From an uncultured Gemmatimonadales bacterium (GTDB taxonomy: Bacteria > Gemmatimonadota > Gemmatimonadetes > Gemmatimonadales > GWC2-71-9), in contig CAMYLY010000007.1 in NCBI GenBank assembly GCA_947259405.1, positions 1 through 64,000 of the forward strand: 64,000 nt of DNA, written 5' to 3'. The stretch's first letter is position 1; each line of letters starts with the position of its first letter. Shown piece by piece: positions 8,066 to 15,393 of the stretch. The position numbers were made by a program, and so were the translations under genes. The notes under the pieces were generated by a model. That model saw only the letters and a program-made list of their open reading frames with translations. It did not search any database and was not told the origin of the DNA.

Positions 8066-8164
8066 ACCACTTCGTTCGATTCGGCGGCCATGGCATTTCT
8101 GACGCGGGCCCAACGAGTCTCCATCGAAACCGCGCGCACAAGGTGTGTTGGTGAGGTGGCTAGA

Positions 8165-8196
8165 GTGGGATCTGTTTGTTGCGTGTGATGCCCAAT
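8165..8196 (-). promoter_or_regulatory. Promoter-like block of RNA unit A
   Basis: Reading on the minus strand, TTGGGC is followed after about 15-17 nt by ACAGATCCCAC. Equivalent blocks stand at the same place before units B (TTGGCC), C and E (TTGACC), sharing the core CGCAANANAACGATCCCAC. The transcript start is inferred near 8161. Confidence 0.5.
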
Positions 8197-8218
8197 TCGA
8201 TGCGGTGCCGGCCTGAAG

Positions 8219-8270
8219 GGCGTCCTTTAGGACGCGTCGCGTACGCGCCGAGCCGACGCTTCAGCGTCGG
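8219..8270 (+). repeat. Paired palindrome element (R2 family), intact copy
   Basis: Two hairpins lie in tandem: GCGTCCTTTAGGACGC and CCGACGCTTCAGCGTCGG, joined by GTCGCGTACGCGCCGAG. This is the uninterrupted counterpart of the copy at 18649-18739. It sits immediately upstream of the promoter block of RNA unit A. Confidence 0.8.
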
Positions 8271-8413
8271 ATTAACGCACGGCGCGAGGGAAAAAGAGAA
8301 GATCGAGGCGGGAGAGATCCCGGCCTCGGCTTTCTTGGCGTGGGGGGCTTGCTCGCCGCTTTCGCATCACGGGTGTATGTTCGCGGCGACACCTCGCCTG
8401 AGCGTGGGACCTC

Positions 8414-10126
8414 GTGACGACGGATCAGGACTCTCAGCCCCGCATTATCGCCGGACGCTATCGCATCATCGGCGTTGCCGGTAAGGGCCCGCTCTCGATG
8501 GTTTATGAGGCCGATGATCAGCGGAGTGACCGCAAGGTCGCCGTGAAGATTCCCCATGTCGCTCCGATCGTCGATCGTTTTCTCCGCGAGATCCATGTCG
8601 CGGAGCGCCTCACCCATCCACACATCCTCCCCATCCTCGAAGCTGGCGAGCACGAGGGTACGGTGTACAGCGTGTGGCCCTTCCTGCCGAATGCTTCGTT
8701 ACGCAATCGCCTCAATCGCGATCGATTGGTTCCGCTGGGAGAGGCGTTGGGCATTGCGACGCAGATCTCGGACGCGCTCGGCTATCTCCACGACAACGAT
8801 ATGGTGCACATGGGGGTGAAGCCGGAGAATATCCTCCTCGAGGATAGTCAGGCCCTCCTGTCCGATTTCGGCCTGATCCGCTCCCTCTCGGTCAGTGGCG
8901 CCGGTGGGTACCTGTCGGACGAAGGGCTCGTGCTGGGTACACCCGACTACATGAGTCCGGAGCAGGTCAGTGGCGAGGACGTGGATGAGAGAACCGATGT
9001 GTACGCGCTGGGGTGCGTGCTCTACGAGATGCTTTCGGGCGATCCGCCATTCCCCGCATCCACCTCCACGGCCGGCCAGACCAGGCAATTCCAGGATTCG
9101 CCGTCACCGCCAGCGCTGACCACCTCTGGCGCCCGCAAAGGAATCTTGCGACGGCATCTAGACAGTGCGAGCGTGGTGCCGCAGCCCGTGTGGCATGCCA
9201 TCGAGCGTTCGTTAGAGAGGAAGCCCGAGGCGCGCTTCGCCGGCGGACACCAGCTCCTTGGTGCGCTACTCGATCTCATGAACCTGGTCGATCGGCCCCA
9301 ATCGCCCACGCAAATCGACCGACCGCCGTGTGAACACATTCGCGACGCGCTCGCCCATCGCTATCGCATCATCAAGAAGATCGGCCAGGGTGGTATGGCC
9401 GCCGTGTGCCTGGCAGAAGACCTCTGGTATGAGCGCAAGGTGGCGATCAAAGCATTGCTGCCCGAGCGTGCAGCGCCCCTGGATGTCACCCGGTTCTTGA
9501 GAGAAATGCGGATGACCGCCAAGCTCAGCCATCCGCACATCCTCCAGCTGTTCGAGGCCGGTGACGCGAAGGGCCTCCCGTACTACGTGATGCCGTACGT
9601 GAAGGGAGGCTCGTTGCGGACGATGCTCAACGAGCGGCGGACGCTCCCGGCCAAAGAAGCCATCAAGATCGCGATCATCGTAGCCGACGCCCTGCAGTGT
9701 GCGCATGACGAAGGCCTGGTGCATCGCGATATCAAGCCCGACAACATCTTATTGCATCACGGTCACCCGGTCGTGGCGGATTTTGGAATTGCACGCGGGC
9801 TCGATGCGGCGATGGAAGACCGCATTACCAGGGAAGGCTACGGTGTCGGGACACCCCCCTACGCGAGCCCAGAGCAGATGTCAGGTCAGGCCATCGATGT
9901 TCGGACCGATGTGTATTCGCTGGGGTGCGTGATGTTCGAAATGTTGGTGGGAGACGCGCCGGCGTTCGGCTCGACGCGCGAGGGTCTGACCGCCACGCTC
10001 GATGCGGTCGACTTTGGGACCCGTGCCGCCGCCAAGGAACCGCTGGTGACCGCGTTGAGTTTCAACGCGGACGAACGCCACGCGTCCGCGCGCGAGTTTC
10101 GAAACGCGCTCGCGGCCGCCACGTAG
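8414..10126 (+). CDS. Tandem pseudokinase-kinase (double Ser/Thr kinase domain) protein
   Basis: This is a 570-residue protein starting at GTG 8414, with two kinase domains. The first (about 15-290) keeps the VAVK lysine (K45) and DFG (151-153), but its catalytic loop reads HMGVKPEN (132-139) instead of HRDxKPEN and its Gly loop is eroded (GVAGKGPLSMV), so it should be catalytically dead. The second (about 317-570) is canonical: IGQGGMAAV, K346, HRDIKPDN at 437 and DFG at 456-458. No membrane segment is seen, so it is probably cytosolic. The order pseudokinase then kinase suggests allosteric control of the second domain by the first; that is inference by analogy with JAK-type kinases. Confidence 0.9.
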   Translation: MTTDQDSQPRIIAGRYRIIGVAGKGPLSMVYEADDQRSDRKVAVKIPHVAPIVDRFLREIHVAERLTHPHILPILEAGEHEGTVYSVWPFLPNASLRNRLNRDRLVPLGEALGIATQISDALGYLHDNDMVHMGVKPENILLEDSQALLSDFGLIRSLSVSGAGGYLSDEGLVLGTPDYMSPEQVSGEDVDERTDVYALGCVLYEMLSGDPPFPASTSTAGQTRQFQDSPSPPALTTSGARKGILRRHLDSASVVPQPVWHAIERSLERKPEARFAGGHQLLGALLDLMNLVDRPQSPTQIDRPPCEHIRDALAHRYRIIKKIGQGGMAAVCLAEDLWYERKVAIKALLPERAAPLDVTRFLREMRMTAKLSHPHILQLFEAGDAKGLPYYVMPYVKGGSLRTMLNERRTLPAKEAIKIAIIVADALQCAHDEGLVHRDIKPDNILLHHGHPVVADFGIARGLDAAMEDRITREGYGVGTPPYASPEQMSGQAIDVRTDVYSLGCVMFEMLVGDAPAFGSTREGLTATLDAVDFGTRAAAKEPLVTALSFNADERHASAREFRNALAAAT

Positions 10127-10176
10127 CGCCTGCCGGCGTCGGTGTGCCGGCGTCACGTATGCTGTGGGGCAGGTGC

Positions 10177-10209
10177 GCTATTCGATGGGCTGAAGCCCAC
10201 GCTCGGCTG
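10177..10209 (+). repeat. Short palindrome related to the R2 family
   Basis: GATGGGCTGAAGCCCACGCTCGGCTG contains the GGGCTGAAGCCC palindrome followed by GCTCGGC, the layout also seen at 54588-54616. It lies in the 213-base gap between two kinase genes. Confidence 0.55.
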
Positions 10210-10338
10210 TCACGTCTGAAGACGAACATGCCGCTGAAGCAGCTGGGGTGAGCCGAGCGACGCGTTGACGCGTTCGCCGTTGGGGTGGGGCCATCTCGCT
10301 GGTGCGCTTTTTTCCCCGGGTCCCGCCATATTTGTCAC

Positions 10339-11970
10339 GTGCCTGCACCCGGATCCGCGTCACCAACCTGCGCCAATTGCGGCACCACGCTTCCCGACCC
10401 CGTGGGGCCGTGTCCGGTCTGCAAGAGTGACCCGACGGTCCCGACCGTCCCGGTCCCGCCCGCCGAGGATGAACTGGCGGCCGTCCGCGCCGCGCTCGAC
10501 GAGGACTACGAGGTCTTTGCCGAGCTGGGCCGCGGGGCCATGGCGATTGTCTACCGGGCTCGGGAGCGCCGTCTTGAGCGTGTGGTCGCGATCAAGGTGT
10601 TGCCCGTCGCGCGGAGCAACGATCGGACCGTGGTCGAGCGGTTCCAGCGGGAGGCACGCACGGCCGCCCAGCTCGAACACCCGAACATCATCCCGATCCA
10701 CCGCGTAGGCGAGGCAGGGCGCGTGTCGTTCTTCACGATGAAGTTCGTGAAGGGACCGTCGCTCGGATCGATCCTGGACGACAAGGGGAAACTTCCGCCG
10801 ACCGATATCCAGCGCATGCTCGAAGAAGTCGGGAGCGCGCTCGACTACGCATGGCGGCGCGGCGTCGTGCATCGCGACATCAAGCCGGACAACATTCTGC
10901 AGGAAGCGGAATCGAGGCGCTTTCTCGTGACGGATTTCGGCATCGCGCGGTCGGCTGACGCGTCACGACTCACGGAGACCGGCACGTCCGTCGGCACGCC
11001 CCGGTACATGAGTCCCGAGCAGGCCAGCGCGCAAGAGATCGATGGGCGGAGCGACATCTACAGTCTGGGGGTGGTGGCATACGAATGTCTCACGGGCCGA
11101 CCGCCGTTTGACGAGGGCGACAGTATGGCCGTGCTGTACGCGCACGTGCATACACCGTTGCCGCGGCCGGCCCTCACGACGAACGAGGAACGCGCGCTGT
11201 ACCGGGTCGTGGAGCGGATGCTGGCCAAGGATCCCGCCCAGCGATTTCAGTCAGGTCAGGAACTCCTGCATGCACTCGCCGGGTTGGCGGAGACGGATGG
11301 TGCGAGGACGGGGGAACCGGCACGAGCCTCCGGTGCTGGTGAGGCCGTTCGGAAGAAGCTCGAATCTCTCGAGCCCGCGGCGGCGGCGGCCGGCAAGGCC
11401 GTGAAGCGCGCCAGCGTCGTGGCCAAGCGCGAGACGGCCCGCGCCTGGGCGACCGCCGCGCCACGGATCGCGGAGTGGATCGCGCGCGCGGCCCGCTCGC
11501 GACCTGTGCGGTGGACCATGGCGTCGCCGCGCCGATTCCTCGCGGTCGCCGGTGCCGCCGTCGTCGTGTGGTGGGGAGGGAAGACGACACTGCACTTCGC
11601 CTTCAAGCACGGATCCCGTTGCCCGGAGAACGGTGCGTTTCAGATCCTGCTGGATCCGATCGGCACCGCTCCAACGGGACGCGATCTCGACGTGTACTAC
11701 GACGTCTGTGGCCTCGAACGCGGGACGCCGTATACCGTCCGGCTCCAGGTGTCGCGGGGCGCCGGTGGTGTCCGCGGCCTGTTCGGCGGCCGGACGAGTC
11801 CCGTTGCGGTGAGCTTCGACGAAGAAGCGCGCGGGCCCGCCAGTCGGCGGCATCGTACTGTCGAGCTGCCGGAGCTGGAGGCCGGGAGCTACGCGCTCGA
11901 ACTCACGGTCGAGCAATCCGACGGTGGAGATGCGTCGCGCAGGCACGACTTCCAACTGGTGGAGCGGTAG
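10339..11970 (+). CDS. Ser/Thr protein kinase with N-terminal zinc ribbon and C-terminal exported domain
   Basis: This is a 543-residue kinase if the GTG at 10339 is used. That codon follows CATATTTGTCAC, a -10-like box, and gives an N-terminus that starts at the zinc ribbon; the frame is open to 10285. Residues 11-28 hold a CANC...CPVC four-cysteine ribbon. The kinase has LGRGAMAIV at about 63-71, K86, HRDIKPDN at 178 and DFG at 199-201. An Ala/Arg-rich linker leads to one membrane segment near 395-415, then an exported domain of about 130 residues containing two cysteines. It is the third kinase in the block. The zinc ribbon could be a sensor or binding module; the signal is unknown. Confidence 0.88.
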   Translation: MPAPGSASPTCANCGTTLPDPVGPCPVCKSDPTVPTVPVPPAEDELAAVRAALDEDYEVFAELGRGAMAIVYRARERRLERVVAIKVLPVARSNDRTVVERFQREARTAAQLEHPNIIPIHRVGEAGRVSFFTMKFVKGPSLGSILDDKGKLPPTDIQRMLEEVGSALDYAWRRGVVHRDIKPDNILQEAESRRFLVTDFGIARSADASRLTETGTSVGTPRYMSPEQASAQEIDGRSDIYSLGVVAYECLTGRPPFDEGDSMAVLYAHVHTPLPRPALTTNEERALYRVVERMLAKDPAQRFQSGQELLHALAGLAETDGARTGEPARASGAGEAVRKKLESLEPAAAAAGKAVKRASVVAKRETARAWATAAPRIAEWIARAARSRPVRWTMASPRRFLAVAGAAVVVWWGGKTTLHFAFKHGSRCPENGAFQILLDPIGTAPTGRDLDVYYDVCGLERGTPYTVRLQVSRGAGGVRGLFGGRTSPVAVSFDEEARGPASRRHRTVELPELEAGSYALELTVEQSDGGDASRRHDFQLVER

Positions 11971-12167
11971 CGAGACGACCTGAGGGAAACGGCCGAGGCG
12001 CGCTGTACCCGCCCGAAGACGTTCGGTGCTGGTCATGAGTTGAATAGAGGGCGGAGTGATGGAGAGGAATGGGAATCGAGATCAGGGAGTAGGATCGGTG
12101 GTGGGGCAGGCGCCGGTATCCTTTTCCTGCATGTAGGAGTTTGGGTTTTGCGAAGGCCCGCGCTTCG

Positions 12168-14348
12168 TCAGGAAATCCAACGCATGGACCGCACCACCGC
12201 CCACCCACCATCCCGTCGCTCGAACTCGAAGCTCACGCCCCCCCCGCAGTTGCAGACGCCGCGACTGTAGGGTCGTAAGGTGACGTTCGCGTAGTACCGG
12301 TCGCCGGTCTTGCGAATCGGGCCGACGACCCACCCCATCTGCAGCCCGTCCGAGGGAACGCGTGCCATCACGGAGTCTGCCGTCATCACCTGGAAGAGGT
12401 GGAACCACGGTTCGATCGCCACCGGCAGGATGCCGTCGCTTACGAGAATACGCTGATCGGGACGTTCGTCATGGACCCACGGGGCTTCGATCGCATTCCC
12501 GGCGGTGTCTTCGATCGATACTTCCCCGACGATGTATCCGATCAGCATGCGTTGGAGCTCGACGAGCGTCGTCGAATCCGTGACGGCCTGAGGTCGAAGC
12601 AGATCGTACGCCAACGCGCGCTCATCGTCGGGGCCAACGAGGAGTGTGCGGAGCCATGGCCACGCGGTCGTGTCCGCGAGCCTTTGCAGGTAATGCGCGA
12701 CGGCCGCGCGCGTGTCATAGTCGTGCGTATCGTGGAATCGCTCACGCATGTCTTCCGTGAGGTCACGACCCTCGGATCGCAGTCGCATCTTCGCCGCGTC
12801 CAGCCCACCGCGTCGCGTCACGTGATCGAAATATTGGGTGAGAGCCTCGGGCGCGGCATCTACACCAGGGAAGGGAACGATGTTGTAGTCATCTTCCTCA
12901 CGGACACCCCAACCGTTGTACGTCGCCCCCTGGTCACCGGCCATCCAGCCGAGCACGACGGGCCCGTACCGCAACGTGGGGTTCACGAGAGAGGCGACCT
13001 CGCGCCGGTAGCGGACGGGGTCGGACTGGTAGGCGCCCAGATAGAGCAGGTCGCGGCTCCATGGGTCATCCGTCGACCGTGCGGCATCCATGAAGAGCGG
13101 GCCTGCCTCTGGCACGAACCCGGCGCTCCGCGTGATCACACGCATCGCGGTGGTGAGAAGTTTTTCTCGGGCGACCAGGCGTCGGCGGACGGCAAGGCGC
13201 GGCGTCAGTTCGCGAATCAGCCATCGAGCTTCGTCGGTACCCAGCATCGAATCCGCACTCAGAGAGCCATACGGTATCGCCATGAACGTGGCCCAGGGTG
13301 CGACCCGGGTTGGCTCGGCAAGCAGGAGCCCTAGGAGTGCCGGGTTGGTGCGGCGGTCCACGGACAGGATTGCCCGGTCGACTTCCGCGCGAATCTCCGG
13401 GTCATTCGCCTCTCGTCTGAGTCGCACGAGAGAGTCGAGTGCGGCGATGCTGGTGTCGGCCAACGCCGCCAGTTCAGCAAACGGTTCTTCGGGGAGCTGC
13501 AACGAGTCGTCGTCAGGATACCGTCCATGCACCACGAAGTAGTTGCCCCGTCTCCGTTCCAGTGCGCGTGGATCTTCACCCCATGCGGCAGCGATCCTGA
13601 CGACCAATGTGCCGTACACATGGTTTGTGTCGCCGTCGGGGTTCACGTAGGTCATGGACCCGCGGAGTTGGCCGTCGAGATCGAGCGAATCCAAAAGGAG
13701 GTCCTCGGTCATGAGCGCGCGCCCAAACACGGATCCCGTTAGATCGGTACGGACCGCAGTCCCACGTCGATGCAGATTGGTTTCGATGATCTGGAAGGAC
13801 TCGAGGTCCACGTTATGAGAGACGAACACCGGGTGACGCGATGGGTCAACGGACCGCCGCGGATTCACGTATCGCGTCGTCTCCACGGTGAGTGTGTCGG
13901 TACAAGCGGCCATGATGAGCGGGTCGAATGGCCGACTGTTTTCGCCACCGTCCCGCAACGGCACGATCATGGTCAGTGCCACGGCAGCCAGCGAACTAAT
14001 GCTCCTGTGAAACGATTTATCGCAATGCATCACGGCCGCGCTGGTCAGGACCTCAGCGACACCGCCGTTCGGCGACGCGACCATCGAGACCCTTGTTGGT
14101 GCGTCGCCGATCGTGATGGTGATCGGGACCGTTCCGAAACTCGGCCACGGATGCAATGATTCCGGTTTGAATATGAACGTGGAATCGTGAGCCACGACGT
14201 CGGAAGGAGGGAGACCGTCGGCAGCCCACCACGAGGTCTGGCGGGCCACGAAGACGCGCCCGGGTCCAGGGCCCAGTGCCTCCTGGGCCGGCAATGTGCC
14301 CGGCGATGTCATGAGCAGCGCGGACATGGCAATGAAGCGATGTCGCAT
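12168..14348 (-). CDS. Large secreted protein of unknown function
   Basis: This is a 726-residue protein with a signal peptide (MRHRFIAMSALLMTSPGTLPAQ) and a GAGGAGG ribosome site. The mature part is long, mostly alpha-helical in the middle (many Leu/Arg/Asp-rich segments such as IRELTPRLAVRRRL, suggestive of HEAT-like repeats), and ends in a beta-rich domain with a CNCGGG cluster. I recognise no catalytic motif. It stands alone on the minus strand between a kinase and the DUF559 gene. Export to the periplasm or beyond is well supported; the role is not. Confidence 0.7.
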   Translation of the reverse strand: MRHRFIAMSALLMTSPGTLPAQEALGPGPGRVFVARQTSWWAADGLPPSDVVAHDSTFIFKPESLHPWPSFGTVPITITIGDAPTRVSMVASPNGGVAEVLTSAAVMHCDKSFHRSISSLAAVALTMIVPLRDGGENSRPFDPLIMAACTDTLTVETTRYVNPRRSVDPSRHPVFVSHNVDLESFQIIETNLHRRGTAVRTDLTGSVFGRALMTEDLLLDSLDLDGQLRGSMTYVNPDGDTNHVYGTLVVRIAAAWGEDPRALERRRGNYFVVHGRYPDDDSLQLPEEPFAELAALADTSIAALDSLVRLRREANDPEIRAEVDRAILSVDRRTNPALLGLLLAEPTRVAPWATFMAIPYGSLSADSMLGTDEARWLIRELTPRLAVRRRLVAREKLLTTAMRVITRSAGFVPEAGPLFMDAARSTDDPWSRDLLYLGAYQSDPVRYRREVASLVNPTLRYGPVVLGWMAGDQGATYNGWGVREEDDYNIVPFPGVDAAPEALTQYFDHVTRRGGLDAAKMRLRSEGRDLTEDMRERFHDTHDYDTRAAVAHYLQRLADTTAWPWLRTLLVGPDDERALAYDLLRPQAVTDSTTLVELQRMLIGYIVGEVSIEDTAGNAIEAPWVHDERPDQRILVSDGILPVAIEPWFHLFQVMTADSVMARVPSDGLQMGWVVGPIRKTGDRYYANVTLRPYSRGVCNCGGGVSFEFERRDGGWAVVRSMRWIS

Positions 14349-14476
14349 GAGACCCTCCTCACGTAGCTACCCACCGATGTCGATCGGGGTCCTGCCGTTT
14401 CGGGAGGTCACGGCGAGTGAGGTTCGGTCGCCAACTCCCGCAGCACCTCAACCAACCTCACCGTCGCCCACCTCAC

Positions 14477-14994
14477 CCTGTCCCTCCTCACCCTGTCCCT
14501 CTCCTCTTCGAGGAGAGGGGACCTAAGGACGGTTCGCGTCGCGGACGTCCCGGACCACGGCTTCGAGTCGCTCGGCAGTGACCTCATGATTCTTCATACG
14601 TACTACTGTGTAACCCGCCTTGCGCAAGATCGCGTCACGCTCGGCGTCATGGGCCATCTGCAGAGGTTTGGTGTGAATGGATCCGTCGAGTTCGAGGACG
14701 AGCCGCAGTCTGTGACAGTAGAAATCGACGACATAACTCCCGAGTACATGCTGCCGGCGGAACTTGAGACCGAACAGCCGGCGGCTGCGGAGCAGTTCCC
14801 AAGCTCGCCGCTCTGCCGGGGTTGAGTGACGGCGGAGTTTCCGGGCGAACTCCGTGTGTTTGGTGGGTGATTTGGCCACCTGAAATGATCGGTATCCTCA
14901 GAGTGTTCCATAGCACCGAATTAGTGCGGCCGGTACTTCGAATCTGCGTTCCCCTCTCCCGTTTGGGAGAGGGGACAGGGTGAGGAGGGACAGG
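14477..14994. mobile_element. DUF559 gene bracketed by 22-bp perfect inverted repeats
   Basis: The same 22-bp sequence, beginning CCTGTCCCTCC and ending CACCCTGTCC, stands at 14477-14498 and inverted at 14973-14994. Just inside each copy is a hairpin (CTCTCCTC-TTC-GAGGAGAG on the left, CCCCTCTCCC-GTTT-GGGAGAGGGG on the right). Between them is only the DUF559 endonuclease gene. The ends are of the same sequence type as the 84-bp R1 elements, so this may be the autonomous member of that family. Mobility is inference. Confidence 0.55.
14523..14879 (-). CDS. DUF559 / Vsr-like endonuclease-domain protein
   Basis: This is a 118-residue protein. The sequence follows the DUF559 pattern: TPAERRAWELLRSRRL, then FRRQHVLGSYVVDFYCHRLRLVLELDGS, then DAERDAILRKAGYTVVRMKNHEV. 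The VVDFYC and LELDGSIH strands correspond to the restriction-endonuclease-like core related to very-short-patch repair nucleases. No partner methylase is present. Its immediate neighbours on both sides are inverted copies of a palindromic repeat, which suggests a role in spreading that repeat rather than host DNA repair. Nuclease activity has not been shown for most of this family. Confidence 0.85.
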   Translation of the reverse strand: MAKSPTKHTEFARKLRRHSTPAERRAWELLRSRRLFGLKFRRQHVLGSYVVDFYCHRLRLVLELDGSIHTKPLQMAHDAERDAILRKAGYTVVRMKNHEVTAERLEAVVRDVRDANRP

Positions 14995-15005
14995 CGGCGG
15001 CGCAA

Positions 15006-15044
15006 GAAAAGCCGAGGCGGGAAGATCCCGGCCTCGGCTTTCTT
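15006..15044 (-). terminator. Hairpin terminator of RNA unit B
   Basis: AAAAGCCGAGGC pairs with GCCTCGGCTTTCTT around a GGGAAGATCCC inner stem. It is the same hairpin as in units A and C. Confidence 0.75.
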
Positions 15045-15128
15045 GGCGTAGCGGGAGACGCTACGGAGACTTAGCAAGTACGTGAAACCTATGCTCGGCC
15101 TACGGCCCCGTGCAAGTGGCGCGGTGGG

Positions 15129-15212
15129 TGCCGGCGGTGGGACTCGAACCCACACGAGCTTGCGCTCCGAGACTTGCTAAGTCTGTACGTCTGCCAATTC
15201 CGCCACGCCGGC
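15129..15212 (-). tRNA. Class II tRNA-like gene, Leu-type body, nominal anticodon AGC
   Basis: An 84-nt body with perfect acceptor stem GCCGGCG/CGCCGGC, the Leu-type D arm, variable arm GAGC-GCAA-GCTC, T arm GTGGG-TTCGAGT-CCCAC and discriminator A. The anticodon stem CAGAC/GTCTC has a mismatch at its base, and the loop is TTAGCAA, which puts AGC (an Ala codon reader) in the anticodon position. CCA is not encoded. All other stems are well formed. Confidence 0.7.
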
Positions 15213-15313
15213 CACCACTTCCTTCGATGTCGGCGGCCATGGCATTGCGACGTGGACCTCACAAGTCTCCATCGAAACCGCGTGCACAAGGTGTGTTCGT
15301 GAGCTGTTTGGCG

Positions 15314-15343
15314 TGGGATCGTTCTATTGCGCGTGATGGCCAA
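15314..15343 (-). promoter_or_regulatory. Promoter-like block of RNA unit B
   Basis: TTGGCC followed by ATCACGCGCAATAGAACG and then ATCCCAC on the minus strand matches the blocks before units A, C and E. A degenerate palindrome (GCGTCCTTCAAACGCGCC) lies just upstream at 15352-15369. Confidence 0.5.
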
Positions 15344-15393
15344 TTCGATGCGCGTCCTTCAAACGCGCCGCGCAGCGTCGGGAATGCCGTCAA

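Larger units (their letters stand above)
7862..8162 (-). ncRNA. tRNA-like/self-antisense RNA unit, copy A
   Basis: The predicted transcript is about 300 nt. In order it has a leader of about 95 nt (8066-8162), a class II tRNA body (7982-8065), a tail with the antisense segment TTGCGATGTTTC at 7920-7931, a short GTGGC/GCCAC hairpin, and a terminator at 7862-7896. The antisense is perfectly complementary for 12 nt to this copy's own anticodon arm at 8027-8038. The leader has conserved blocks also found in the other copies (CACACCTTGTGC, GCGGTTTCGATGGAGA, ATGCCATGGCCGCCGA). It has no protein-coding capacity of note. I do not recognise the family. Confidence 0.8.
15006..15312 (-). ncRNA. tRNA-like/self-antisense RNA unit, copy B
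   Basis: It has the same order as copy A: leader (15213-15312), 84-nt tRNA body (15129-15212), tail, CGTAGCG-TCTCC-CGCTACG hairpin, and terminator (15006-15044). The tail segment ACTTGCTAAGTCT at 15067-15079 is complementary over 13 nt to the anticodon region at 15172-15184 of the same unit. The loop differs from copy A and the tail differs to match. The right inverted repeat of the DUF559 element ends 12 bases beyond the terminator. Confidence 0.8.

Noticed and set aside
12399-13334. A 311-codon plus-strand frame
   Set aside because: Antisense to the large secreted protein, which has a signal peptide and ribosome site; the plus frame has neither.
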